Source of the DNA: Elmis aenea
Lineage: Eukaryota; Arthropoda; Insecta; Coleoptera; Elmidae
DNA: 64,000 nt
Reading direction: 5' to 3'
Assembly: GCA_947652605.1 (NCBI GenBank)
Contig: OX393579.1
Span: 20,109,674 to 20,173,673, forward strand
Shown: positions 46,693-57,826 of the stretch, piece by piece
How positions within the stretch are numbered: the stretch's first letter is position 1
Layout of the letters: each line of letters begins with the position of its first letter
The notes under the pieces: model-generated
The model's database searches: none
Seen by the model: only the letters and a program-made list of their open reading frames with translations
Told to the model about the DNA's origin: nothing
Position numbers and translations under genes: made by a program

Positions 46693-49417
46693 ACTGTTGC
46701 ATCAAAAATTTTCAAAATTACATGGTAAATGTTCAATAAAATAACTATTATTTAAATCGACGAGCTTTTGTTTTCATAAAATAGTTTATATTCAAATGTG
46801 CGCTATGTAATATTTGGCCATATTACAAAATGCTGAAAATAAACTCTTACATGAAATTTGGTATGTAGATAATCAAATACATAATAAAAAACAATTAAAA
46901 TTTTTGACCTTTAAAGTATGTACATAAATTATTGATGCGCAATAAATCACATTTTAATTATTACTTAATTACTAGTTATACTTATTCACATTTAAAGTAT
47001 TTGAGCAGGTTTTATAAATATGGTTATTTAGTTAATAATAATTCTATAAAGTACAATATTATTGTCTCAGCAAAATTAAAATGCAGTCATTGGGACGCAT
47101 AACATGTCTGATGAAAGATGCACGTTCTTGCGGTTGTAAGGTGTAAAGATGTATGTAGAAGATCACTTGTTTCATCCCCTTTTTGCGACCTTTGAGAATT
47201 ATGTCTAAGGGAAAAAGCATCAGAAATCTAACATATGCCCATTAGACAGCTAATTAATGTCAGAAAAGCGGCTGAGATGATTTCTTTGTTGCGAAATAAA
47301 CGAGTTATGTTGACAAAACAAAAGATGTACGAACAAAACTCGATCTGGGATTGTTTTGATTGATACAAAACAGACGACAACGTAAAAAAGTGAACATCGT
47401 TCTTCGAAACAAACGAATGCCGCAAGAATGTGAAATTTTGTTTTGTTTTTACCGACTCGATTTAATGTTTTTTATTTGCACTATTGTATTCGGCCAGTTT
47501 TTAGGAATTATAAAAGCGGGGTATTAGGATTCCGCTGTTATGTCGCATTTTTTCGCAGCGATTTTTGAGGTATTTCGATTGGAGCGTGATAACGTAATTT
47601 GAATTTTTGTAATCCTTAGTTTGTCGAATATAATAAGAGCAATTTTATCGCAATGGTTTTAAACGAGGGTAATAAAATTTTATTGCTCGAGAAGTGGATC
47701 CAGATATGTTGCTGTATAATTAAACGAAAAACGATTAATTTCAGATATCCATGTGAAACACAAAACTAAATAATTTAAAAAATTTCTAATTTAATTGCTT
47801 TATCTGTCGTCAATAAAATGTAGCAGAGATTTTTAGTACGTATCCGATTTCGTGTTTTAATTAAATTTTTAAAATACTCATTCACCAATGAAATATAGTT
47901 TTGTAATCTTCTGATATTACGAAACATAGAAAACCCTTTACGAAAGTAGTTCATTTCACAATCGGAAATATACCGAAATTCAATTATATTTTTAGGTTCT
48001 CTAAATGTAAGTTTATACCTTCTTTGTATTAAACATTCAACATTTTTTCTGGTTTAGGCGTTCCCGCTCTATGCATATACGCAAGTACTTTATTTACCTA
48101 CTTTCAAAGCTAGGCGGATGCCTCATTAAGTGAGTTTTATATGTCCAAAAATTGTACAATAGATAAAATCAGTACCCGAAAACCGGGACAATTATGACAC
48201 TTTTAAGTTATGGTTCCAACCAGGAGCACCATAAATTAGATAAATATCAAGACACCTGCGTTAAACAATTGATGATTGTAGAAACAAAAGGCAGACGAGA
48301 CAGGTCATCCTAAAACAACGGAGATCGCGTAAAAACAAATGTCAGCGGCACCTTCAGCAGTTTTTGCACTCTTCTCTATTTAAATAAAAGCGCAAAATGG
48401 TACTAATTCCATTGCGAAGCTTAGAATGTTACCGACTGCAACTGTTTTAATACTTGCAGCTTGTTAGGGAATAGTGCAAAGTTACAGTCTGTCAGCGAAC
48501 CAGCTCGACTTAACAAATAAATCGCTTTTTATCCGATTTTGCTTTGACACAAATTTATGTGTTCGCTTTCGAGTAGATTGACAGAAATCTGGTGTTGCGA
48601 CTGTGACACTATCGCGTTTATAACTCAAACAATGTAGACACATTCTCGTCGACAAAATGGCGGTAAAACAAACGAAAAGCTCTGTATAAGTAGGAAATTT
48701 AAATAACATACTTACAGACAATCGTCCAATAAAATTTTGCGGGATAACGTAGGGAATAGATCGACGTTAGCAGACCAAGATGTTTGTCCCATCCTGTTCG
48801 GCGAGTCAATTCACAGATATTCTTCGTTCTGTTTGTAGAATCGTGAGAAAACTCATGTTTCTGTCTGTATTATAATGATGACTGCCAGCAGCACGTGTTT
48901 TATCACTTGCGATTTATACCTTCTTTTGTCTAATATTACAAATCAAACACAGTGTGTACAGCTTCATACGACTGTAGCATAAATATGGAAATACTTGATA
49001 CATACTTGACTTACAGCAATTTAAACGTTCTTTGCAAGGTATCTGAGTCTTGAATAAACATAATCGTAGCTCGTCGTTGTAAGAATATAAAAATTGATAT
49101 CATTTTTGCTAAACGATGTCACTTTTATAAACGATAAAATTACATACAACAAAACTTCAGTTACACTCAGTACGAAATATGAGTCATTTACTTATAGCAG
49201 TATATTTTAAGTCAAAAATGAGTTTTAAGGTCAGTGCATTGTTTAGCAAACATCTGCCAATATTGCAACAAAGTTTAAAACCATTCAGTACGACGGTAAA
49301 AAGAAAAAAAAACTGTTGTTTTGTCGTTATTGAAATGTTTTTTTAATAAAACAGGAGTAAAAATCATAACGTAAACATCATTTTACTTGAGAAAAATCTA
49401 CATTATAAAATAAAATA
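46693..49417. other. 2.7 kb without recognised repeats
   Basis: No TIR pairs or tandem repeats are seen. Blocks at 47190-47420 and 48280-48800 are less A+T-rich and look single-copy. No exon could be proposed from splice sites and reading frame. Confidence 0.4.
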
Positions 49418-50955
49418 GAGTAGAACCTCTATTATCTGGACCTCGATTATCCGAATGCTTGATTACCCGGATTGTATGAAACAAATAATTTTTACAGAAA
49501 AGATTACAGATTATACAAAGCCATTGCTTAACAGTTAACACGTGACAGTGTTTCTTACAAAACAATAATTTACCCCCAGCAACATACAGTGGTCCAAATT
49601 TGATGGCATTACATGGGTATCTCGCTTATTGTTCAAGATAGAGAAATGCTTAAAGGAACAAAAACGTGCAGTTTTTTTGAGAAAACTTGGAACTGTTTTC
49701 AAAAATATTCTATAATTTACTGTTTTTGAGTTATTAGAAAAAAAGTCTGTATTGGCTATATTAATAAGGTGTCATATCTTTGTTATTGTTGAAAATATCG
49801 AGAAAATTTATGAACATTATTTTTATGAAAAATAAAAAAAATTACGCTCGCCGTTAAATAGTTAGGACACAAACTTATCATTTTTTAAAAGTAAGCTATA
49901 GTTAGCGATAGCCTATTTACATTCCTTTTTTTTCTCATTCCAAATATATAAGGGTTGATGCAGTTATTTTTAATAATACGCAAGTTACGAATATTTTTAA
50001 GTTTTTTTTTAAAGAAAAACAGTAGGCTGTGAAAACAAAAAAAAAAACAAGGTGTAAAACCTTTTGAAACTCATGTGGTACAAGTTACGAAGCTTTTTAA
50101 TTTGTTGGGATGAACATTATAAATATTCGAACTTAAGATAAACAACAATATACTACATAACTGCTGAATCCGACCAGATTGTTGTTATCTTATGTTAAAA
50201 TATTTGTAATGTTTATCACTACAACAAAATAAAAGACCTTCCTAATTTTTTACCAAATTAGTTTTAAAAGGTTTTCAACATTGTTTTCTTTTGTTTTCAC
50301 AGCCTACCTACTATTTTTCTTTAAAAAAAAAACTAAAAACCTTCGTAACTTGCGTATTATTGAAAATAACTACATCAACTCTTATACAATATTTGCAATG
50401 AGAAAAAAATTAGGAATTTAAATAGGCCATAGCCAACTATAGCTTACTACTTAAAAAAAAAAAGAAGTAAGTTTGTGCTAACTTTTTAACGTCAAGCGTA
50501 AATTTTTTTTGGTATCACCAAATTTTTCAAAAATATGTCTTAAAACGGTCTTCATACATTTTTTGGTATGACACATTATTAAAATGCCAAAAAAACTATT
50601 TTTTTTCTAATATGTACATATCTCAAAAACCGTAAATAATAGAATATTTTTAAACGGTTATGAATTTGCCTCAAACATCGGCACCTATTTGGTAGTTTAA
50701 CCGTTTCTGTAGCTTGAATATAAGCGAGATACCCATGTAATCTCATCGAATTTGGACCACCCTGTACAGTGGAACCTCTATATTTGTCATAAATCCGTTC
50801 CTGAAGGACATACATATTATGTAAAACTATTTACTTAAATAAAAATTATTCATTCTAGATACTCGTAGCTCTTTTACCCTGTTAAAATTTTCCGGATTTT
50901 TTATTATCCGGACCATCTTAATCTCCAATAAATCTGGATAATAGAGGTTCTACTG
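49418..50955. mobile_element. pogo/Tigger-like MITE split by a fold-back element
   Basis: AGTAGAACCTCTATTATCTG at the left matches the complement of the right end (CAGTAGAACCTCTATTATCC). TA precedes the left end and CA follows the right. CAGTxGAACC-type ends resemble those of pogo/Tigger-like elements. Its middle is occupied by 49587-50764, after which a second CAGTGGAACCTCTAT end is visible at 50767. Confidence 0.55.
49587..50764. mobile_element. CAGGGTG-type fold-back element, nearly full palindrome
   Basis: The right end complement reads CAGGGTGGTCCAAATTCGAT. The left end CAGTGGTCCAAATTTGATGG is the same with two bases missing. Arms match inward through ACATGGGTATCTCGCTTAT, TATTTGCAATGAGAAAAA / TTTCTCATTCCAAATATAT and AGTAGGCTGTGAAAACAA to a centre near 50170. 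TA flanks both ends. Central sequence is shared with 22741-22900. Confidence 0.8.
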
Positions 50956-51551
50956 CATAAAAAATTGTAGATTGTTTTACATTTCTGTTTAAACGCAATT
51001 GAAAAAATCTACAAATGTTTGCTATCCAAAAGTATGGGATATTATAACTCCGTTTATAAATTAATCTGGTCGTTGTTAAATTTTTTTTATTTTTTGCTTA
51101 CTTTTTTACCTTGAAAAGAACGGTGGATTTGAAATATGATTAAGACTTTAAACATTTTTTTTTTTTAGAGTATGAACTTGTCAACATTTTTATGTATGTT
51201 AGTAAAAACATTGTTTTAAAACAATTTTATGTACATTTTATTAAATAATATAGATTTTTAAATTTTTGGTAGGTAAAATTTTTTAATTTTCCAGACCCAT
51301 AATCCTCGATGAATACCTAAAAATAATAAAAGTAAAATTTAGCAACAAACGAATAAAATTTAAAGAAAGATTTATTCTGAAAAGAGTAAAAAGTAAAGTA
51401 TATTTACATATACAAAAAAAAAAATTAAACCATTGTATATTATCGTAAATAATCGTATTTTATATTAAAAGTATGCTATTAATTAATGAGAAACCGGCGG
51501 ACATAATTCACATAAATTAATAATGATTTTTCTAATTATAATATCTATATA
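50956..51551. other. No recognised feature
   Basis: A+T-rich non-coding DNA. Confidence 0.5.
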
Positions 51552-51674
51552 CAGGGTGAGTCACGACGGACGCGTCGGAGTTTTATGGCGAAACGATTTA
51601 TATTTTCCAATTTCTGTCGCTGTTAGATTATGTAAGTCAATAAGGGCTACATTTTAAAAATATTTTCAAACATA

Positions 51675-51734
51675 CAGGGTGCTCCAAAAAAGAGTGCCAT
51701 ATCAAAGTTATACTTTTTCTTATGGAACACCCTG
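51675..51734. mobile_element. 60-bp CAGGGTG mini-element, left arm
   Basis: CAGGGTGCTCCA and, complemented from the right, CAGGGTGTTCCA enclose 36 bp, with TA on both sides. It is the smallest member of the end-type seen in this window. Confidence 0.7.
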
Positions 51735-53185
51735 TATATTTTTACATTTTTGGATTTCTCTTTAAATTTAATTCAAAAAATGTAAAAGGTTATATGGGTC
51801 TTAAGTCAACCATTCTCGTGAAAATTGCATTTTCATGAAAATACAGTACTTTCAAAAATTTTCAACATTTGAAAACTTTGACAAGTCTGAAGAAATTCGC
51901 TTGGAGATAAGATTGACAATAGATTATGTAACACTTTGGACCACCTACATTTTTAAAATATTGTACAGGGCGTTTTTTACGCTTGGTCAAACTTGTGAAA
52001 CTTTAAACATCGATAACTCATTTTTTTTAAATACAACACCCTATATTTTTTACACCTTTTTATAGAAAATTTAATTCTCTTTCGACAACATTCAGGCTGT
52101 TTTTCACCTAAAATTGACATTTTCCGAGATATCGCGATTTTATTGTTAATTATTAGGGCAAAGTAATATTTTCAAGTAGGCTATGAAGGTAAACCGGTAA
52201 TTTGAAACAATTGAAAGAAAAAACAGGACACTTATAATTTTATCGTTTGACTACACACTTTTGACAAATTTTTATAGGAAAGTTGTAGTTTTACCATACT
52301 TACGTTTAAATAGAGTTTTTTTTAAATTATTTATGCATTTATTTATTGGACCAGTGTTATAAGATAATTACTAAATCCTGTAAACCATTTTTTGTCTGTT
52401 TACGATACGACACTACGACACTCTACCGAAAACAGTACCAACCATGTTTTTTTTTTTAAATGTAAAATTAGACAAGTCAGTATTACTTTTTTTTTAAATC
52501 AGCGTTCCGTTCTCGTACCTAATACATTATCAATGGGTTTTTAGGACTTGGCAAAAGATCAAACTCAATTATATGAAAAATATTGTGGCCCTGATGAGAA
52601 ACCTATATTTATACGTAAAATGGTAAATCTACAACTTTCCTATAAAAAAATGTCAAAAATGTGTAGGCAAACGACAAAATTGTAAGTTTCTTGTTTTTTT
52701 TTTAATTGTTTGAAATTACCGCTGCCTACCTTCATGGCTTACTTGAAAATATTACTTTGCCCTAATAATTAACAATAAAATCGCGATATCTCGGAAAATA
52801 TCAGTTTTAGGTGAAAAACAGCCTGAATGTTTTCGAAAGAGAATTAAATTTTCTATAAGACGGTGTAAGAAAATATAGGGTGTTGTATTTAAAAAAAAAT
52901 GAGTTATCGATGTTGAAAGTTTCACAAGTTTGACCAAGCGTAAAAAACGCCCTGTATAATATTTTTAAAATGTAGGTGGTGCAAAGTGTTACATAATCTA
53001 TTGTCAATCTTATTTCCAAGCGAATTTCTTCAGACTTCTCAAAGTTTTCAAATGTTGAAAATTTTTGAAAATACTGTATTTTCATGAAAATGCAATTTTC
53101 ACGAGAACGGTTGACTATAGACCCATATAACCTTTTACATTTTTTGAATTAAATTTAAAGAGGAATCCAAAAATGTAAAAATATA

Positions 53186-53245
53186 CAGGGTGTTCCATAA
53201 GAAAAAGTATAACTTTGATATGCCACTCTTTTTTGGAGCACCCTG
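53186..53245. mobile_element. 60-bp CAGGGTG mini-element, right arm
   Basis: Mirror copy of 51675-51734, identical in length and nearly so in sequence, at the corresponding place in the opposite arm of the large palindrome. Confidence 0.7.
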
Positions 53246-53368
53246 TATATTTAAAAATATTTTTAAAATGTAGCCCTTATTGACTTACATAATCTAACAG
53301 CGACATAAATTAAAAAATATAAACTGTTTCGCCATAAAACTCCGACGCGTCCGTCGTGACTCACCCTG

Positions 53369-54919
53369 TATAATCCTTTTTAAAACAAAGACTACAATAA
53401 TTGTTTAAATCGAATTGATGAGTTTGGCATTATCAAAAATATTAACATTTGCATACTGGAAAAACGTCTAATGACATCAACAGAAATTGGATAAATTATG
53501 ATTTGGTAAATTAAATTTTTTAGTATTTGGTAGATTCAAAAAATATCGATTTTAATTAACCTTTTCGCTGACATGAATGATATTATATGTATTAGTAAAT
53601 AAATAATGGGTGCATTTAATGTCGAATGCTTTAACGAAGAATTCATTTTTTAACCTAGGTTTCAACAAAGCAAAAAGTTGATTTGACCAAAAATGTAAAA
53701 TTACATGTTGCCGCGAGGAAGTTTTGCAGAACCAAAAATATTTATGAACAAAAATTAAGGCTATGAACACAAAATTATTTTTTTAATCGGCAAAAAATTT
53801 AGCAACTTCCATATTTAAACCTTTGGTGAAATCTCTAATAACAAACGAAATACCTATGATCGCTATCGAGTTTGAATAATTCTATATAAATAAGTGTAAG
53901 TAAAAAGTAGCGATATAACAGAATTAAACATGTTTGTAACTTGACCCAGGACAAGGATTAAGTTTAAATTCAAGCGCCTTTAAAACTCAATTCATTCTTT
54001 GTAACGCTTTTTAAAGATAGTGGTTTTTACAACTTTTGTCGTTATGTTAATTGCTTCTCGTAGGAAGATAACGGTAAATTAAATTAAGCGTTTACCCATG
54101 TTTAAATTTATCTTGCCGACAAATTACTATATTTAATATTTTCAGCGGACGTCTGGTTGTTATGAATTGCGAAAGATGTTATCATCTCCAAATATCCGTC
54201 AATAATTTTATTATATCGTTAGTAAAAGACCCTGTTACAAAATCACCCTATAATATTAAGCGAGTTGTTCACCCCTTTTAGCAGGACTGTGTCTGATCAA
54301 ATGAATTGGCACGTTAATTTGCGCACGAAAAAACGACGTTTCTCACAGTCTAAGTTAAGCTGTAATAGATCGTTACCAACCCCTTTGTTAAACTATCCTA
54401 AGCGGTGTGTTAGACGGTGATTGGCCGTCGACGTGGGGTCGAATTACGTTATAAGTTAATCACATTCTAAGATAATCGGGGGTTGATGTTTACTGGTGAT
54501 GTTCCCCCAAGGAAATAAGATCCGGTAGCCATTTTCTAGCGGGTTGCTATATTATTTAAGTAATTGTTCTACCCTATTAGCTCAGTGGTAATCCGTTTAG
54601 TGAAACTAGTTTGGGAGGTTTATTACGTTCGTTTATTTTGGCAATTCGCTTACTCAGATAGTTCATTGTTAGCGCTGTTTTAGCTATTTCCTTAAGGAAT
54701 TTATGACGGCGCTTATATTGAGCTTCCAATTTTTAGTAATTATGGTTGTCGATTGTAAAAAAAAAACCGTAAACAAAAATGTACAAATTAATATTAAAAA
54801 CAAAAATATTTTGTATTACGTAAGGGAAGTTCTTAATAAAAAAACATCAGCGTTTAATGTTCACCGTGAAAAATTAAAACATGCCCTGTTTTTGTGTCTG
54901 AGTCTTATTTATTTCCGTA
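53369..54919. other. Unrecognised; possible single-copy host sequence
   Basis: No repeats could be paired. 54120-54640 is the least A+T-rich part of this section and includes GGTGATTGGCCGTCGACGTG and GATAATCGGGGGTTGATG. A string TTAGCTCAGTGGTA near 54580 looks like a tRNA A box, but no cloverleaf follows. Confidence 0.4.
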
Positions 54920-55231
54920 ATATTGAAGTTCTTAAAATCAATATACAAATAAATACCGAAAAAACTAAAACTATGATCGTTACAACAGAGAACAAAGGAT
55001 CAGAAATGAAACAATTAAAGATAAAATCAGTTGGAACAAAAATACAAAAAAGACAGCTGGGATGAAAGAAGAAAGGTTAACCAGAAAAGCCCATAAAGGG
55101 AAAAAAACAAAAGAGGTAGACCGAGAAAAACCTGGCAAAGCGAAGTTAAAAAAGCAGCAACGGATAGAAATATCAAATGGAAAGGTCGCAATATTAACTC
55201 TTTTAAAATGTTTAGAATGAAGAAATAAAAC
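54920..55231 (+). pseudogene. Non-LTR retrotransposon 3' remnant (RT tail)
   Basis: The plus-strand frame near 54920 reads EVLKINIQINTEKTKTMIVT, like the segment after the catalytic region of non-LTR reverse transcriptases, where a K-T-K-T-M motif is common. After a frame change, 55105-55180 reads KRGRPRKTWQSEVKKAATDR, resembling the R-G-R-P-R-K-x-W motif near the C-terminus of such ORFs. A stop and AATAAA follow near 55226. The catalytic YxDD region is missing and frames are broken, so this is a dead 5'-truncated copy. The family cannot be named. Confidence 0.6.
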
Positions 55232-55642
55232 ATGCCAAGTTTTATAGGTAGTTTTTTAATTTTTTGACGAAGGAAAATTTGTAGATATGCATGAATAATG
55301 CTAAAATATCCAGCGATTGTTTTTCACAAATTACAGATTTAGATTCAAAAATAGTTTTTTTTAGGTTAAACTTCCAGGCACACTTAATTTTTTGTTTGTT
55401 GTGCAAAATTTTTATCCTACGACACCAGTCTAAAAGAAACGCGTTCTTGATATTATCATTCTGCAACGGCCATATCTTTAACTATTTATGTAATTTATTA
55501 TCATTTTTAAATTTTCAAGTCTCATATTAAGCTTCATTTTAAATTTAATTATTAAAATTAATAGTTTGTCATTGGATAATAACGGCATTACAGTTAATGA
55601 GCTGTCATTTACAGTAGCGATCGTTTTTTGTTTTGTCAAATA
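55232..55642. other. No recognised feature
   Basis: A+T-rich; overlapping ORFs on both strands show no motif. Confidence 0.45.
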
Positions 55643-56789
55643 CAGGGCCACCTTAACCACAGGGCTAAATAGGCTATAGCCCCGGGACGCCAGCCTTTTG
55701 GGGCGGCAAACTCACTAGAAACTGCTCTTATGGTAGAATTTTGGAGCGAAATATTAGAAATCAAAGATAAAACTAATATATCACTTCAAAAACTTGTTAC
55801 TACAATTAAAAGCATAGTTGGATTCTGTAGAAAAATTTTTACAGTCAAAACGAAATACAGATTCATTTGAATTTTACAAATCGGAGGGTATAAACTTGTC
55901 CGGATGCGATGACTACAAACGATTACGCAAAAGAAAAAGAACAGTATGACGATAATATGTACGTCGGCAAATGTTGAATTTGATGCCAATATTGACTACC
56001 GCAAAAATACTTCTTATGTTATTATTGATAAACTTCTATCCCGAAGTACAAAGGAGAAAGTGTGTCTAGAATGACATTTACTCAAAATTTGACTTTCTGG
56101 TCACTTCCAAAAATTTCAATGAAGACACAATTAGACAAAATGCTGCAGAGTTATGTAAAACATTTGTGTTGACAGTCTAGAAAATAATTTTATTGAAGAA
56201 TGCCCTTATTTTAAACACTTTTCTTTATGTGAAGATAAAGAAAATATATCTACTGAGGAACTAAGTTTGAGGACAATAATTGATTCAAAAATTGAGTCTA
56301 CATTTTCTAACGTGATCACATCAATGCGCATTTTTTTAAGTATTGCCGCTATAAATTGCAGCAGTGAAACATCTTTTTCACCACTTAAAAGAATACAAAA
56401 TTATTTACGCTCGTCTTTGAGACAGGGCAAATTAAATGATTTAGGTATTTTGTCCATAGAGTGATTTATTTAATTATTTAAATACGTGCGATATTATTAA
56501 CCAGGTTGCCAAAGAAAAAGCTAGGAAAATAAATATTTAAGTTATTCTTATGTTATTTTTGTTTTTTGTTTATATAATTTGTTTTTGATCATGTATGTTA
56601 TTTTAATTTTGCATGAATTTTACATTTTTATTTGTCTATTGGTAATATATTGACTTTTTCTAGTTACGAATTTTTTGTAAAACTTCACCGGTCACCTCGC
56701 TCCCGCTTCCCCTCCCGTGAATTTTCTTATGAAGAGAGGCCCATTATTGTAAGTCGCCCACTTGCGCCAAATATCTTAAGACGGCCCTA
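55643..56789 (+). mobile_element. hAT element, perfect 8-bp TSD, decayed transposase
   Basis: CAGGGCCACCTTAACCACAG at the left and the complement of the right end (TAGGGCCGTCTTAAGATAT) are hAT-type termini. GTCAAATA is duplicated perfectly (55635-55642 and 56790-56797). It contains a broken transposase reading left to right. Confidence 0.85.
55750..56464 (+). pseudogene. Decayed hAT transposase, C-terminal half
   Basis: 56267-56464 is open for 65 codons and reads TFSNVITSMRIFLSIAAINC followed by SSETSFSPLKRIQNYLRSSL and KLNDLGILSIE, a recognisable hAT dimerisation domain of the ZMYM1/hAT-like kind. Upstream, 55969-56030 reads NVEFDANIDYRKNTSYVIID, and 55914-55935 encodes a basic RLRKRKRT run, both placed as expected for that protein family but in different frames with stops between. 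The N-terminal zinc finger and most of the catalytic region are not visible. It is dead, and lies between matching hAT termini. Confidence 0.75.
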
Positions 56790-56906
56790 GTCAAATACAC
56801 AGAATACAATGATTTTGGGAAGTATCTTAAAATAACTATGAAATAATTATCGTATTGAAGACAATTTTTTTTTCACACATGGTCTTATTCAGAATAAATT
56901 CAGTAC

Positions 56907-57223
56907 AATTTCGTTTTTACCAAATGAATAACAAATAACACTTAATGTTAATTATTTTATTTGAATTGTTAAAATACAAGTGAGCGATTTTAGCTACATC
57001 AAGTACAAAACACAACTAACTACTAAAATACTAAAAACTAAGGGTGTCTACAAAAATGTTTACGTTACTTAAAAGATAACGCTTAAGCATGCAGCTGTGT
57101 TTATAATATATAATCTTAAGGGCCTAATACATTGGAAATGTGACACGGTCGACTATTACAATATGAAACTATAGAGGTCTATAAGTAACTATTAAAATAA
57201 AAACTGTAGAGGGTTATATAACA
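56907..57223 (-). repeat. 3' LTR, 317 bp
   Basis: Read on the minus strand it starts TGTTATATAACCC and ends ACGAAATT. It contains a TATATTATAAAC box near 57100-57115 and an AATAAA signal at about 56956-56961. Its sequence is the same as 61050-61366 as far as I can read. Confidence 0.95.
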
Positions 57224-57233
57224 CCTCCCATCG
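57224..57233 (-). other. Polypurine tract
   Basis: On the minus strand CGATGGGAGG lies immediately before the 3' LTR, the position where plus-strand DNA synthesis of LTR elements starts. Confidence 0.75.
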
Positions 57234-57826
57234 TAAGAATGAACTTCCACGTTCATATAAAAGAGTATTATTATTATTTTTTTTGAGTAGGATTTAACTT
57301 GATCTGAGGTTTGTTACAGTTTTCAGCTTTGCTTTTAATTAACACAAACAGATTTTCAAGAATACATAGCGAAAAATAAACAAGCAGTAAAATTATTATA
57401 AACGTAAAAATAACACAAAAAGCAATACATTGGATATAGCAAATTGCTTAATGGTACCTATCAAAATAAATTATAAACTTACACTTAAATTTTAAACTAA
57501 ACTTAATTCGAACAATTAATTCACCAAATAATTCAAATAACGGAGAAACATTAAATTTTTTTAAACGTTAGGTCAAAGTTACATCATTAAATCTTACAAA
57601 ACAATTTGTGTATACTAAATATATGTTTTTTTTTTCAATGAGTATTTTGTCAAGGGAAAACTACAGTTGGTAAAACTATAATTATTCACTATTAAACACA
57701 GAATTATTTAAACACAGAAATATAAATTTTCTAATTCGAAGCACTGTTTGCGAATGATCCATTGATTAGTTTGAGGCAAGTACAAAAGAGTGGGACGTTT
57801 AGAAGTGTTTTATTTATTTTTCAAAT
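57234..57826 (-). other. Element 3' untranslated region
   Basis: About 0.6 kb between the stop codon and the polypurine tract. No env-like ORF is visible on either strand, so the element lacks an envelope gene. Confidence 0.7.

Larger units (their letters stand above)
51552..53368. mobile_element. 1.8-kb fold-back element, ~760-bp arms
   Basis: CAGGGTGAGTCACGACGGAC begins both arms on their respective strands, with TATA outside. The arms, 51552-52310 and 52610-53368, are near-identical by eye over long runs (for example CACAAGTTTGACCAAGCGTA and AATTCGCTTGGA.ATAAGAT) and leave a central loop of about 300 bp. Each arm carries a 60-bp CAGGGTG mini-element at the mirrored position. The short ORFs starting MKIQYFQKF in both arms are copies of one another and not evidence of a gene. 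Confidence 0.9.

Noticed and set aside
46345..46705. Three overlapping ORFs, up to 89 codons
   Set aside because: All span the hAT-like MITE 46450-46692, conflict with each other and lack any motif.
51835..52065. 76-codon ORF (MKIQYFQKF..) repeated at 52807-53085
   Set aside because: The second copy is the mirrored arm of the same palindrome, so similarity reflects duplication and not protein conservation.
54575..54650. tRNA-like A box TTAGCTCAGTGGTA
   Set aside because: No B box (GGTTCGA-type) at the right spacing and no acceptor stem could be formed.
55783..56000. 67-codon minus-strand ORF
   Set aside because: It lies antisense to the decayed hAT transposase at 55750-56464.
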